64,000 bases of DNA, taken from Pseudomonas fontis (GTDB lineage: Bacteria; Pseudomonadota; Gammaproteobacteria; Pseudomonadales; Pseudomonadaceae). The notes beneath the pieces were generated by a model, which was not told the origin of the DNA, did not search any database, and worked only from the letters and a program-made list of their open reading frames with translations. This document shows positions 1 to 9,715 of this stretch, piece by piece; position 1 is the stretch's first letter; the number at the start of each line of letters is the position of its first letter. Where the stretch lies: assembly GCF_028656955.1 (NCBI RefSeq), contig NZ_JAMDGY010000020.1:62001-126000 (forward strand), given 5' to 3'. Made by a program: the position numbers and the translations under genes.

Positions 1-1061
1 GGCTCAAGCATCTGCAGCTCTTCGCCCAGGGTTGCCAGCAAGGTGCGGTCGTGGCCCAGGTGCGACTCGGTCTCCAGGCGCGAACGCTCGGCCTCCTTGA
101 AGTCGTCCTGCAACTGACGCAGGCGCTGCTGGCCATGCTGGATGTTCTGCTCGACCCGGGCGATATCGCCACCCACCGAATAGAAGCGCCCCTGCACCAG
201 ATTGAAGCGCTCTGACAGTTCATGGTGCCCGTCACGCAGCCGCTCGATGCTCGCATCGGCGTTGCGCTGTTCGGCCACCAGGGCTTCGAAGGCCACTTCC
301 TGGTCGCCGATGATCGCTTCGCGCTGGCCGACCTGGTCGTGCAACGCCTGCCAGCGCAGGGCTGCCAGTTGCGCCTTGAGCTGGCGCTCCTCGGCTTTGT
401 ATTCCTTGTATTTCTCTGCTGCCTGGGCCTGGCGGTGCAGGCGTTCGAGCTGCCGCTCCAGCTCTTCGCGCAGGTCGGTCAGGCGCTCAAGATTCTCGTG
501 GGTGCGGCGGATGCGGTTCTCGGTTTCCCGGCGGCGCTCCTTGTACTTGGAGATCCCGGCCGCTTCCTCGATGAAATTGCGCAGCTCTTCAGGCTTGGCC
601 TCGATCAGCTTGGAGATCATCCCCTGCTCGATGATCGAATAGCTGCGCGGGCCCAAGCCGGTGCCGAGGAAGATATCGGTGATATCCCGGCGCCGGCACT
701 TGGTGCCGTTGAGGTAATAGGTGTTTTGCGCGTCGCGGGTCACCTTGCGCCGGATCGAGATCTCGGCGTAGGCGGCGTATTCGCCCACCAGGGTGCTGTC
801 GCTGTTGTCGAACACCAGCTCGATGCTCGCCTGGCTGACCGGCTTGCGGCTGGTGGAGCCGTTGAAGATGACGTCGGTCATCGACTCGCCACGCAGGTTT
901 TTAGCCGAACTTTCGCCCATCACCCAGCGCACGGCGTCGATGATGTTGGATTTGCCGCAGCCATTGGGGCCGACCACGGCCGCCATGTTGCTGGGGAAAT
1001 TGACGGTGGTCGGGTCGACGAACGACTTGAACCCCGCCAGGCGAATGCACTTGAGGCGCAT
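1..1061 (-). CDS. smc: Chromosome segregation protein SMC, N-terminal part (cut by window edge)
   Basis: About 353 residues of the N-terminus are present; the rest lies outside the window. Translation from the ATG at 1061 begins [20 protein letters not shown], the conserved SMC start, with a Walker A motif GPNGCGKSN at residues 31-39. The ATPase head lobe continues to about residue 165 and then gives way to a charged, Glu/Arg/Gln-rich stretch typical of the first coiled-coil arm. SMC is a known chromosome-organising ATPase that works as a dimer with ScpA and ScpB. The gene starts 2 bases after the stop of the upstream GntR gene, so the two are probably co-transcribed. The family is certain. 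Confidence 0.95.
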   Translation of the reverse strand, partial: MRLKCIRLAGFKSFVDPTTVNFPSNMAAVVGPNGCGKSNIIDAVRWVMGESSAKNLRGESMTDVIFNGSTSRKPVSQASIELVFDNSDSTLVGEYAAYAEISIRRKVTRDAQNTYYLNGTKCRRRDITDIFLGTGLGPRSYSIIEQGMISKLIEAKPEELRNFIEEAAGISKYKERRRETENRIRRTHENLERLTDLREELERQLERLHRQAQAAEKYKEYKAEERQLKAQLAALRWQALHDQVGQREAIIGDQEVAFEALVAEQRNADASIERLRDGHHELSERFNLVQGRFYSVGGDIARVEQNIQHGQQRLRQLQDDFKEAERSRLETESHLGHDRTLLATLGEELQMLE

Positions 1062-1063
1062 GC

Positions 1064-1723
1064 TTAGTCGGTCACCAGGGCGCCCAGCACCACCAGGCAG
1101 CTGCGCTCGCAGTAGGCGGTGAGCACCTGGCGAATACGCGGCTGGTCATTGGCCACTACGGCTGCGAGCAGGTTGGCGAACAACTCGAGAAACTCGTTCA
1201 TCTCGGCCTTGCGCTGGTCCAGCGCAAAGTAATAGTTGCGGCTCATCGCCGGCTGCAGGTTCTCGACGGTCTCTTGCAGGTACGGGTTATCGGCGAACGG
1301 ATAGGCTGCCCGCATGACCGCGAAGCTGTCTTCGACAAAGGCGCGGATGTCCTGGCGTTCGCAGGCTGCTTGCAGGCGCTGCTGGATCTCGAGGAATGGC
1401 AGCAGGTCGGCATCGCTGCGCCGGCCAGCGGCCACGGCATTGCCCAGCAGGATGTACAGCTCGCTCATCAGGGTGCAAAGGCTGCGCACGTTGTGCTCGT
1501 TGAGCTCGGTCACGTGGGCACCGCGACGCGGCAGGATGGTCACCAGGTGGCGGCGTTCGAGGATCAGCAGGGCTTCGCGCACTGAACCACGGCTGACATT
1601 GAGCGCCTGGGTAACCTTCTGCTCCTGGATCCGCTCGGCAGGCTTGAGCTCACCGCGGATGATCCGTTCGGCCAGGTAATGGGCAATTTGCTCGGAGAGG
1701 CTGTCCGGCGCCTTGAACGTCAT
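1064..1723 (-). CDS. GntR family (FCD subfamily) transcriptional regulator
   Basis: A 219-aa protein with an N-terminal winged helix (residues about 10-72, including [19 protein letters not shown], typical GntR recognition helix) followed by an all-helical FCD ligand domain. It lies between smc and the divergent xanthine dehydrogenase operon. The 280-bp gap to xdhA holds two TGACC-type inverted repeats. Control of the purine genes is therefore the natural inference, though the ligand is unknown. Its stop is 2 bases from the smc start, so it may also set smc operon expression. Family confidence is high; the target is inferred from position only. Confidence 0.88.
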   Translation of the reverse strand: MTFKAPDSLSEQIAHYLAERIIRGELKPAERIQEQKVTQALNVSRGSVREALLILERRHLVTILPRRGAHVTELNEHNVRSLCTLMSELYILLGNAVAAGRRSDADLLPFLEIQQRLQAACERQDIRAFVEDSFAVMRAAYPFADNPYLQETVENLQPAMSRNYYFALDQRKAEMNEFLELFANLLAAVVANDQPRIRQVLTAYCERSCLVVLGALVTD

Positions 1724-1906
1724 GGTTTTCCTTCAAAATCATTGAACTGTGCACAAGCGCGGATTGTAGCGCACTTGCCCTACAGCCGCGCAGTGGCTGT
1801 GTGCCAGAAGTTGGCACGATTGCAGCTATTCAATCGAGGTGCACCACGCGATCTATGCTTTAGGAAGAGGTTGTCACTGAGGCCGGCGTCTATATGTACA
1901 AATACT

Positions 1907-1943
1907 TGACCCTTAGGTCAGAAAATCATTGACCGAAAAGTCA
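1907..1943 (+). promoter_or_regulatory. Two candidate operators in the GntR-xdhA divergent gap
   Basis: TGACCCTTAGGTCA (1907-1920) is a perfect 5-bp-arm inverted repeat. TGACCGAAAAGTCA (1930-1943) repeats the same layout with one changed arm base. Their centres are 23 bp apart, about two helical turns, which suits cooperative binding by a dimeric regulator. They end 60 bp before the xdhA start. Recognition by the adjacent GntR protein is inference. Confidence 0.5.
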
Positions 1944-2003
1944 GGGGTGCATAAAGTCTGCCCCAGTCCGCTCAACAACAATAATTCGCTTGTGAGGCCT
2001 TCC

Positions 2004-3458
2004 GTGATCCAGTTTCTCTTTAACCAGGAGCTGCGCAGTGAGCATGCCCTGGACCCTAACGTGACAGTGCTCGACTATCTGCGTGAGCATTTGGGCAAAC
2101 CCGGTACCAAGGAAGGCTGCGCTAGCGGCGATTGTGGTGCCTGTACCGTCGTGGTCGGCGAATTGGACATCGCCGATGACGGCAGCGAAAGCATTCGCTA
2201 CCGCAGCCTCAACTCCTGCCTGACCTTCGTCTCTTCGTTGCACGGCAAACAGCTGATCAGCGTCGAAGGCCTCAAGCACCAGGGCAAACTGCACAGCGTG
2301 CAGCAAGCCATGGCCGACTGCCATGGTTCGCAATGCGGCTTCTGCACCCCAGGCTTCGTGATGTCGCTGTTCGCCCTGCAAAAGAACATCGACGCGCCCG
2401 ACCTGCACAAGGCCCAGGAAGCCCTGGCCGGCAACCTGTGCCGCTGCACCGGTTACCGCCCGATCCTCGCGGCCGCTGAACAAGCTTGCTGCCAGGCCCA
2501 GCCCGACCAGTTCGACAACGCCCAGGCGCAGACCATTGCCCGCCTCAAGGCGATTGCCCCGACCGAAACCGGCGAGCTCAACAGTGGCGACAAGCGTTGC
2601 CTGGTGCCGCTGACCGTCGCCGACCTGGCCGACCTCTACGGCTCCCACCCGGAAGCCCGCCTGCTGGCTGGCGGCACCGACCTGGCGCTGGAAGTGACGC
2701 AGTTCCACAAGACCCTGCCGGTGATGATCTATGTCGGCAACGTTGCCGAGCTCAAGCGCGTCGAGCATTTCGACGACCGCATCGAGATCGGCGCGGCCAC
2801 CCCGCTTACCGACTGCTACGAAGCGCTGACCAGCGAGTACCCGGACTTCGGCGAACTGCTGCACCGCTTCGCCTCGTTGCAGATCCGCAACCAGGGCACC
2901 CTGGGCGGCAATATCGGCAACGCCTCGCCAATCGGCGACTCGCCACCCCTGCTGATCGCCCTGGGCGCGCAGATCGTCCTGCGCAAAGGCGACGCTACGC
3001 GCACGCTGAACCTGGAAGACTACTTCATCGACTACCGGATCACCGCGCGTCAGGAAAGCGAGTTCATCGAGAAGATCATCGTGCCGCGTGCCCCCGCCGA
3101 CTGGACGTTCCGCGCCTACAAGGTGTCCAAGCGCCTGGACGACGACATCTCTGCCGTTTGCGCCGCGTTCAACGTGAAGCTGGAAAACGGTGTGGTCAGC
3201 GATGCGCGCTTGGCCTTCGGCGGCATGGCGGCAATCCCCAAACGCGCCCATGCCTGCGAAGCCTCGCTGCGCGGCAAACCGTGGAACCACGCGGCCGTCG
3301 AGCGCGCCTGCCAGGCCCTGGCCGAAGATTTCACGCCGCTCTCGGACTTCCGCGCGAGCAAGGAATACCGCCTGCTCGGTGCGCAGAACCTGCTGCGCAA
3401 ATACTTCATCGAACTGCAAACGCCGCACATCGAGACTCGGGTGACCGCTTATGTCTAA
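2004..3458 (+). CDS. xdhA: Xanthine dehydrogenase small subunit (2Fe-2S / FAD)
   Basis: A 484-aa subunit that carries electrons from the molybdenum centre to NAD+ during hypoxanthine and xanthine oxidation. The frame is open further upstream, but I chose the GTG at 2004: GAGG at 1994-1997 is a well-placed ribosome site and the protein then begins VIQFLFNQEL, as in the family. Plant-type 2Fe-2S ligands are C39, C44, C47 and C72. The second cluster has CGFC (C111, C114) and CRC (C146, C148). The FAD-binding part follows from about residue 200 with LLAGGTDLALEV and the TLGGNIGNASPIGD loop. It overlaps xdhB by 8 bases, so translation is coupled. Confidence 0.95.
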   Translation: MIQFLFNQELRSEHALDPNVTVLDYLREHLGKPGTKEGCASGDCGACTVVVGELDIADDGSESIRYRSLNSCLTFVSSLHGKQLISVEGLKHQGKLHSVQQAMADCHGSQCGFCTPGFVMSLFALQKNIDAPDLHKAQEALAGNLCRCTGYRPILAAAEQACCQAQPDQFDNAQAQTIARLKAIAPTETGELNSGDKRCLVPLTVADLADLYGSHPEARLLAGGTDLALEVTQFHKTLPVMIYVGNVAELKRVEHFDDRIEIGAATPLTDCYEALTSEYPDFGELLHRFASLQIRNQGTLGGNIGNASPIGDSPPLLIALGAQIVLRKGDATRTLNLEDYFIDYRITARQESEFIEKIIVPRAPADWTFRAYKVSKRLDDDISAVCAAFNVKLENGVVSDARLAFGGMAAIPKRAHACEASLRGKPWNHAAVERACQALAEDFTPLSDFRASKEYRLLGAQNLLRKYFIELQTPHIETRVTAYV

Positions 3459-5850
3459 CCATCATCACGTCGCCAAGACCCAGGCGGAACTCGCCGAGCT
3501 GTTCAGCCAGGAGCTGACCACCGGGGTCGGTCGCAGCATCAAACACGACAGCGCCGACAAACAGGTGTCGGGCGAGGCCGTGTACATCGACGACCGCCTG
3601 GAATTCCCCAACCAGTTGCACGTCTATGCACGCATGTCCGACCGCGCTCATGCGCGCATCCTGAAGATCGACACCAGCCCGTGCTACGCCTTCGAAGGCG
3701 TGCGTATCGCGATCACCCACGAGGACATTCCCGGCCTCAAGGACATCGGCCCGATCATGCCCGGTGACCCGCTGCTGGCCATCGACATCGTCGAGTTCGT
3801 CGGCCAGCCGGTGCTCGCTGTCGCTGCCCGCGACCTGGACACCGCCCGCCGTGCGGCCATGGCCGCGATCATCGAGTACGAAGACCTCGAGCCGGTGATG
3901 GACGTGGTCGAGGCGCTGCGCAAGAAGCACTTCGTACTCGACAGCCACACCCACAAGCGTGGTGACTCGGTCACCGCCCTGGCCAACGCACCGCACCGCG
4001 TGCAGGGCACCCTGCACATCGGCGGCCAGGAACACTTCTACCTGGAAACCCAGATTTCCTCGGTAATGCCTACCGAAGATGGCGGGATGATCGTCTTCTG
4101 CTCCACGCAGAACCCGACCGAAGTACAGAAACTGGTCGCTGAAGTGCTCGATGTGCCGATGCACAAGATCGTCGTCGACATGCGCCGCATGGGCGGTGGT
4201 TTCGGCGGCAAGGAAACCCAGGCTGCCAGCCCGGCGTGCCTGTGCGCAGTGGTTGCCCGCCTGACCGGCCAGCCGACCAAGATGCGCTTGCCGCGCGTCG
4301 AAGACATGCTGATGACCGGCAAGCGCCATCCGTTCTACATCGAGTACGACGTCGGCTTCGATGACACCGGCCGCCTGCATGGCATCAACCTCGAGCTGGC
4401 AGGCAACTGCGGCTGCTCGCCGGACCTCTCGGCGTCGATTGTCGACCGCGCGATGTTCCACTCCGACAACGCCTATTACCTCGGTGACGCCACGGTCAAC
4501 GGCCACCGCTGCAAGACCAACACCGCGTCGAACACTGCCTACCGTGGTTTCGGCGGCCCGCAGGGCATGGTTGCCATCGAAGAAGTGATGGACCGCATTG
4601 CCCGCCACCTGGTGCTCGACCCGCTCGATGTGCGCAAGGTCAACTACTACGGCAAGACCGAGCGCAACGTCACCCACTACTACCAGACCGTCGAGCACAA
4701 CATGCTCGAGGAAATGACTGCGGACCTGGAAGCCAGCAGTGACTACAAGCAGCGTCGCGAGTCGATCCGCCGCTTCAACGCCAACAGCCCGATCCTCAAG
4801 AAGGGCCTGGCGCTGACCCCGGTGAAGTTCGGCATCTCGTTCACCGCCAGCTTCCTCAACCAGGCCGGCGCGCTGGTGCACATCTACACCGACGGCAGTA
4901 TCCACCTGAACCACGGTGGCACCGAAATGGGCCAGGGCCTGAACACCAAGGTTGCCCAGGTGGTCGCCGAAGTGTTCCAGGTTGATTTCGAGCGTATCCA
5001 GATCACCGCCACCAACACCGACAAGGTGCCCAACACCTCGCCAACGGCAGCCTCCAGCGGCGCCGACCTGAATGGCAAGGCGGCACAAAACGCAGCAGAG
5101 ATCATCAAGCAGCGCCTGGTCGAGTTTGCCGCGCGGCAGTGGAAGGTGACCGAGGAAGACGTCGAGTTCCGCAACGGCCATGTGCGCGTGCGTGACGAGA
5201 TCATGACCTTCGAAGCGCTGATCCAGCAGGCGTATTTCAACCAGGTGTCGCTGTCGAGCACCGGCTTCTACCGCACGCCGAAGATCTACTACGACCGCAG
5301 CCAGGCACGCGGTCGGCCGTTCTACTACTTCGCCTTTGGCGCGGCCTGCGCCGAGGTGATCGTCGACACCCTGACCGGCGAATACAAGATGCTGCGCACC
5401 GACATCCTGCATGACGTGGGCGCATCGCTGAACCCGGCCATCGACATTGGCCAGGTGGAAGGCGGCTATATCCAGGGCATGGGCTGGCTGACCACCGAGG
5501 AACTGGTGTGGAACGCCAAGGGCAAGTTGATGACCAACGGCCCGGCCAGCTACAAGATCCCGGCGGTGGCAGACATGCCGATCGACCTGCGGGTGAAGTT
5601 GGTGGAAAACCGCAAGAACCCGGAAGACACGGTGTTCCATTCCAAGGCCGTGGGCGAGCCGCCGTTCATGCTGGGGATTGCGCCATGGTGTGCGATCAAG
5701 GATGCCGTGGCGAGCCTGGCGGACTACAGCGAACAACCGCTGATCGATGCCCCAGCCACTCCGGAGCGGGTGCTCTGGGGCTGTGAGCAGATGCGCAAGC
5801 TGGTGGCGGCCCGCACGGCGGCGGCCGAGGTTGAAACAGCAGCACCGTGA
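3451..5850 (+). CDS. xdhB: Xanthine dehydrogenase large subunit (molybdopterin-binding)
   Basis: A 799-aa catalytic subunit that hydroxylates hypoxanthine and xanthine to urate. The Moco-contact motif GGGFGGKE is at residues 248-255 and the family's catalytic glutamate lies in KAVGEPPFM (E736). Other Moco-site signatures include AYRGFGGPQG and GTEMGQGLNTK. Length is normal for the bacterial split form, in which FeS/FAD and Moco parts are separate genes. The ATG overlaps the end of xdhA (ATGTCTAA). A REP pair lies between this gene and xdhC, but strand and function indicate one operon. Confidence 0.96.
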   Translation: MSNHHHVAKTQAELAELFSQELTTGVGRSIKHDSADKQVSGEAVYIDDRLEFPNQLHVYARMSDRAHARILKIDTSPCYAFEGVRIAITHEDIPGLKDIGPIMPGDPLLAIDIVEFVGQPVLAVAARDLDTARRAAMAAIIEYEDLEPVMDVVEALRKKHFVLDSHTHKRGDSVTALANAPHRVQGTLHIGGQEHFYLETQISSVMPTEDGGMIVFCSTQNPTEVQKLVAEVLDVPMHKIVVDMRRMGGGFGGKETQAASPACLCAVVARLTGQPTKMRLPRVEDMLMTGKRHPFYIEYDVGFDDTGRLHGINLELAGNCGCSPDLSASIVDRAMFHSDNAYYLGDATVNGHRCKTNTASNTAYRGFGGPQGMVAIEEVMDRIARHLVLDPLDVRKVNYYGKTERNVTHYYQTVEHNMLEEMTADLEASSDYKQRRESIRRFNANSPILKKGLALTPVKFGISFTASFLNQAGALVHIYTDGSIHLNHGGTEMGQGLNTKVAQVVAEVFQVDFERIQITATNTDKVPNTSPTAASSGADLNGKAAQNAAEIIKQRLVEFAARQWKVTEEDVEFRNGHVRVRDEIMTFEALIQQAYFNQVSLSSTGFYRTPKIYYDRSQARGRPFYYFAFGAACAEVIVDTLTGEYKMLRTDILHDVGASLNPAIDIGQVEGGYIQGMGWLTTEELVWNAKGKLMTNGPASYKIPAVADMPIDLRVKLVENRKNPEDTVFHSKAVGEPPFMLGIAPWCAIKDAVASLADYSEQPLIDAPATPERVLWGCEQMRKLVAARTAAAEVETAAP

Positions 5851-5857
5851 GTGCCGC

Positions 5858-5932
5858 TATCGCCGGCAAGGCCGGCTCCCACAAGGTTGGCTGCCAACTG
5901 GAACACTGTGGGAGCTGGCCTTGCCAGCGATA
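5858..5932. repeat. REP element, inverted pair
   Basis: CTATCGCCGGCAAGGCCGGC continuing to CTCCCACA, then a 23-bp spacer, then the reverse-complement arm TGTGGGAGCTGGCCTTGCCA ending in GCGATAG. The same core recurs at about 10.6, 45.1, 47.4, 52.0 and 54.5 kb, always between genes. It sits inside the xdh operon and could lower or process the transcript between xdhB and xdhC (inference). Confidence 0.9.
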
Positions 5933-5965
5933 GGGCCGCAACAGGCACCCAAGAGGTAACTGAAC

Positions 5966-6811
5966 ATGCACACCTGGATCAACGCCCTCGCCGACCTGAA
6001 TGTTCGCGGTGAACCGTGCGTACTGGTCACCATCATCGAGGAGCGCGGCTCTACCCCGCGCAATGCCGGCTCGAAAATGGTCGTCAGCGCCACCCAGCTG
6101 TTCGACACCATCGGCGGCGGCCACCTTGAATACAAGGCCATGCACATCGCCCGCAAAATGCTCGCTGAAGGCAGCCAGAACACCCACCTGGAGCGCTTCA
6201 GCCTCGGCGCGAGCCTCGGCCAGTGCTGCGGTGGCGCCACCGTGCTGCTGTTCGAGCCCATGGGCGGCGTCCAGGCGCAAATCGCGGTATTCGGCGCAGG
6301 CCATGTCGGCCGCGCTCTGGTACCCTTGCTCGCCGCGCTGCCCTGCCGGGTGCGCTGGATCGACTCCCGCGAACAGGAATTCCCCGAGGTCATTCCCGCC
6401 GGGGTCATCAAGATCGTCAGTGAAGAACCGGTCGATGAGATCGACGAGCTGCCCGTGGGCAGCTACTGCATCGTCATGACCCACAATCATCAGCTGGACC
6501 TGGAACTGACCGCCGCCCTGCTCAAGCGCAATGACTTCACCTGGTTCGGCCTGATCGGCTCGAAAACCAAACGGGTCAAGTTCGAGCATCGCCTGCTTGA
6601 GCGCGGCTTCACCGCGGAGCGCCTGCAGCGCATGCGCTGCCCGATGGGCATTGCCGAGGTGAAAGGCAAGTTGCCGATCGAGATTGCCGTGTCGATCGCC
6701 GCCGAGATCATCGCCACCTACAACGCCAGCTTCGGCCAGCACAACCCGGCCGCCAACGCTGAACCCATTGCCCAATTGCTGCCGCCGTCTCGGCGCAGCC
6801 AAGCCATTTGA
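5966..6811 (+). CDS. xdhC: Xanthine dehydrogenase accessory protein XdhC
   Basis: A 281-aa protein. In this family XdhC binds molybdenum cofactor, promotes its sulfuration and hands it to the XdhB subunit; it is not part of the mature enzyme. Visible signatures are the N-terminal VTIIEERGSTPRNAGSKM, QCCGG at residues 86-90 (a Cys motif typical of XdhC/CoxI proteins) and a Rossmann GAGHVG at 110-115. An AAGAGGT ribosome site precedes the ATG. The position directly after xdhAB and before guaD supports the call. Confidence 0.95.
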   Translation: MHTWINALADLNVRGEPCVLVTIIEERGSTPRNAGSKMVVSATQLFDTIGGGHLEYKAMHIARKMLAEGSQNTHLERFSLGASLGQCCGGATVLLFEPMGGVQAQIAVFGAGHVGRALVPLLAALPCRVRWIDSREQEFPEVIPAGVIKIVSEEPVDEIDELPVGSYCIVMTHNHQLDLELTAALLKRNDFTWFGLIGSKTKRVKFEHRLLERGFTAERLQRMRCPMGIAEVKGKLPIEIAVSIAAEIIATYNASFGQHNPAANAEPIAQLLPPSRRSQAI

Positions 6812-6821
6812 CGAGAGCCTT

Positions 6822-8126
6822 ATGAGCGCAACCCGCAAAGCCTACCGTGCCGCCCTCCTGCACAGCGTCGCCGACCCCGCCGACGTTGGCGTGGAACAGT
6901 CCTATCAGTATTTCGAAGACGGCCTGCTGGTCGTCGACAACGGCAAGATCAGCGCCCTGGGCCATGCCGGCGACCTGCTGCCAACCCTGGCCGCCGACAT
7001 CGAAGTCGTGCATTACCAGGACGCACTGATCACCCCTGGCTTCATCGACACCCATATCCACTTCCCGCAGACCGGCATGATCGGCTCCTACGGCGAGCAA
7101 CTGCTGGACTGGCTGAACACCTACACCTTCCCGTGCGAGAAGCAGTTCGCCGACAAGGACCACGCCGACAAAGTGGCGAAGATCTTCGTCGAAGAGCTGC
7201 TGCGCAACGGCACCACCACCGCGCTGGTGTTCGGCAGCGTGCACCCCGAGTCGGTCAATGCCTTCTTTGAAGAAGCCGAGCGCCTGGACCTGCGCATGAT
7301 CGCCGGCAAGGTGATGATGGACCGCAACGCCCCGGACTACCTGGTCGACACCGCAGAGACCGGATACACCGAAAGCAAGGCGCTGATCCAACGCTGGCAC
7401 GGCAAGGGCCGCCTGCACTACGCCGTCACCCCGCGCTTCGCCCCGACCAGTACCCCGGAGCAACTGGCCCTGGCCGGGCAACTGCTCGAAGAGCACCCGG
7501 ATGTGTACATGCACACCCACCTGAGCGAGAACCTCAAGGAAATCGAGTGGGTCAAGGCACTGTTCCCGGAGCGCAGCGGCTACCTGGACGTGTACGACCA
7601 CTTCAAGCTGCTGGGCAAGCGTTCGGTGTTCGCCCACGGCGTGCACCTGTGCGACAGCGAGTGCGAGCGCCTGCACGAGACCGAATCAGCCGTGGCCTTC
7701 TGCCCGACCTCCAACCTGTTCCTGGGCAGCGGCCTGTTCAACCTGCCACAGGCCGAGAAATTCAAGGTCAAGGTAGGCCTGGGTACCGACGTGGGCGCCG
7801 GCACCAGCTTCTCGCTGCTGAACACGCTGAACGAAGCCTACAAGGTCATGCAGCTGCAAGGCGCACGCCTGAGCCCGTTCAAGTCGTTGTACCTGGCCAC
7901 CCTGGGCGGCGCCCGCGCGCTGAGCCTGGACGACCGCATCGGCACCCTGGAACCGGGCACCGACGCCGACTTCATCGTCCTCGACTACAAGGCCACGCCG
8001 CTGCTGGACTACCGCATCCAGCAGTCGAACAACATCGAAGAGACGCTGTTCGTGCTGACCACCCTGGGTGACGACCGGACCATCCGTGAAACCTACGCGG
8101 CCGGTCGCTGCGTACACCAGCGCTAA
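6822..8126 (+). CDS. guaD: Guanine deaminase
   Basis: A 434-aa amidohydrolase that converts guanine to xanthine, the substrate of the xanthine dehydrogenase encoded just upstream. The metal motif HIH is at residues 78-80 ([18 protein letters not shown]). Later come [16 protein letters not shown] and the metal aspartate in [13 protein letters not shown], all as in the GuaD branch. Start at ATG 6822, 10 bases after the xdhC stop, so it belongs to the same operon. The last 4 bases overlap the convergent aqpZ gene. Confidence 0.96.
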   Translation: MSATRKAYRAALLHSVADPADVGVEQSYQYFEDGLLVVDNGKISALGHAGDLLPTLAADIEVVHYQDALITPGFIDTHIHFPQTGMIGSYGEQLLDWLNTYTFPCEKQFADKDHADKVAKIFVEELLRNGTTTALVFGSVHPESVNAFFEEAERLDLRMIAGKVMMDRNAPDYLVDTAETGYTESKALIQRWHGKGRLHYAVTPRFAPTSTPEQLALAGQLLEEHPDVYMHTHLSENLKEIEWVKALFPERSGYLDVYDHFKLLGKRSVFAHGVHLCDSECERLHETESAVAFCPTSNLFLGSGLFNLPQAEKFKVKVGLGTDVGAGTSFSLLNTLNEAYKVMQLQGARLSPFKSLYLATLGGARALSLDDRIGTLEPGTDADFIVLDYKATPLLDYRIQQSNNIEETLFVLTTLGDDRTIRETYAAGRCVHQR

Positions 8127-8821
8127 GGTTCGCGCGCCAGGCCCTTGTACAACGCGCCGCCGATCACTGCCCCGATCAGCGGCGCCACCCAGAACAGCCA
8201 CAGCTGTTGCAGGGCCCATCCACCCACGAACAATGCCGGCCCGGTGCTACGCGCCGGGTTGACCGAGGTATTGGTGATCGGGATCGAGATCAGGTGGATC
8301 AGCGTCAAGGCCAGGCCGATGGCAATCGGTGCAAAGCCTGCCGGGGCTCGCGAGTCGGTGGCGCCCATGATGATCAGGATGAACATTGCGGTCATCACCA
8401 CTTCACTGGCAAAGCCTGCCGCCAATGAGTAGCCATCCGGTGAGTGTTCGGCATAGCCGTTGGAGGCCATTCCACTCGCCACCTCGAACCCGGCCTTGCC
8501 GCTGGCAATGAAGTAGATCACGGCGGCGGCGAGTATGGCGCCGACTACCTGGGCAATGATGTAGGGCACCAGGTCCTTGACCGGGAAGCGCCCGCCCACC
8601 ACCAGCCCGACAGACACGGCAGGGTTGAGGTGGCAACCGGAGATATGGCCGATGGCGAACGCCATCGTCAACACGGTCAAGCCGAACGCCAGGGCAACCC
8701 CGACCAGACCGATACCCGTCGGAAATGACGCGGCAAGTACCGCGCTACCGCAACCTCCCAATACCAGCCAGAACGTGCCAATCAATTCAGCACCCATGCG
8801 TTTGCCAAGGGGCATCGACAT
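8123..8821 (-). CDS. aqpZ: Aquaporin Z
   Basis: A 232-aa inner-membrane channel with six hydrophobic spans and both NPA boxes (residues 66-68 and 188-190). The selectivity-filter residues H176 and R191 (SVNPARS) match a water-selective aquaporin rather than a glycerol facilitator. Known function is rapid water flux across the inner membrane. The stop codon overlaps the guaD stop by 4 bases, tail to tail. It lies 113 bp downstream of miaE on the same strand. Confidence 0.95.
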   Translation of the reverse strand: MSMPLGKRMGAELIGTFWLVLGGCGSAVLAASFPTGIGLVGVALAFGLTVLTMAFAIGHISGCHLNPAVSVGLVVGGRFPVKDLVPYIIAQVVGAILAAAVIYFIASGKAGFEVASGMASNGYAEHSPDGYSLAAGFASEVVMTAMFILIIMGATDSRAPAGFAPIAIGLALTLIHLISIPITNTSVNPARSTGPALFVGGWALQQLWLFWVAPLIGAVIGGALYKGLAREP

Positions 8822-8934
8822 CTGTCAGTCCTCAAGTAGTGGTACGCGAGAAGCGCAAGCCCAACTGCTTGATGAAGGTTTGCGGTGTGCAGCAGATAAA
8901 AATCTAGCAGAGCTTTGGCCAAGTGCCAGCGGCG

Positions 8935-9561
8935 TCAGCGCGGCTGGTGCGGCCCGTAGACCGGTATGCCGCTGTGAAAGCGCATCTCGACATCTGGTGT
9001 ACTGATCAGCTCGGCCTCGACTTCGCGGACTTTGTCCACCGTGCGCTGGACGTCGGCGGCATCGCCGTACTCCAGGGCCAGCTTCAGGTAGCCCTGATAG
9101 TGCCGCGCTTCGCTCTTGAGCAGACCGTTGTAGAACTTGCCCAGCTCTTCATCCAGGTGCGGTGCAATCGCGGCAAAGCGTTCGCAACTGCGCGCCTCGA
9201 TAAATGCCCCCACTACCAAGGTGTCCACCAGCTTGACCGGCTCGTGCGAACGTACCACCTTGCGCAGCCCCGAGGCATAGCGCCCGGCCGACAGCGGGCG
9301 CAGTGGCACGCCACGGCGCTTCATCAGGCGCATGACCTGCTCGTGATGCACCAGCTCTTCACGGGCCAGGCGCGACATCATGTTGATCAGGTCGGCATGG
9401 GTGTTGTACTTGGCCATCAGGCTCAACGCCGTGCTGGCCGCCTTGAACTCGCAGTTCTTGTGGTCGATCAGCAGGGTTTCCTGGTCATCCAGCGCCGCTT
9501 CGACCCAGGCATCTGGGGTACGGCAACCAAGGAACGCATCGATTTCGGGGATAGGGTGCAT
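8935..9561 (-). CDS. miaE: tRNA-(ms2io6A)-hydroxylase MiaE
   Basis: A 208-aa ferritin-like diiron monooxygenase that hydroxylates the isopentenyl group of ms2i6A37 in tRNAs reading U-initial codons. Two Glu...ExxH-type halves are visible: a Glu near the N-terminus (NCEFKAASTAL) with REELVHHEQVMR, then IEARSCERF with SEARHYQGYL. I start at the ATG at 9561 (MHPIPEIDAFLGCRTPDAWV); an ATG-started extension to 9624 exists but adds a non-family hydrophobic tail. Family assignment is strong. Confidence 0.9.
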   Translation of the reverse strand: MHPIPEIDAFLGCRTPDAWVEAALDDQETLLIDHKNCEFKAASTALSLMAKYNTHADLINMMSRLAREELVHHEQVMRLMKRRGVPLRPLSAGRYASGLRKVVRSHEPVKLVDTLVVGAFIEARSCERFAAIAPHLDEELGKFYNGLLKSEARHYQGYLKLALEYGDAADVQRTVDKVREVEAELISTPDVEMRFHSGIPVYGPHQPR

Positions 9562-9715
9562 AGGCTCACAAACAGGCAGGGCGGCGACAAGACCGGCGAT
9601 TATACCGGCGGCGGTGGCGATCACCAGTGACTATGCTGATATGTATCAACCCCCGTAGCGGTTGGCGCCGTCTATAGTCAGTCACTGGTCGCCATTTTCA
9701 AGGGAGTTCACGCTC

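Noticed and set aside
3406..5736. Long minus-strand frame opposite xdhB
   Set aside because: His/Val/Ala-rich shadow of a high-GC gene with no domain; xdhB on the plus strand has clear catalytic motifs.
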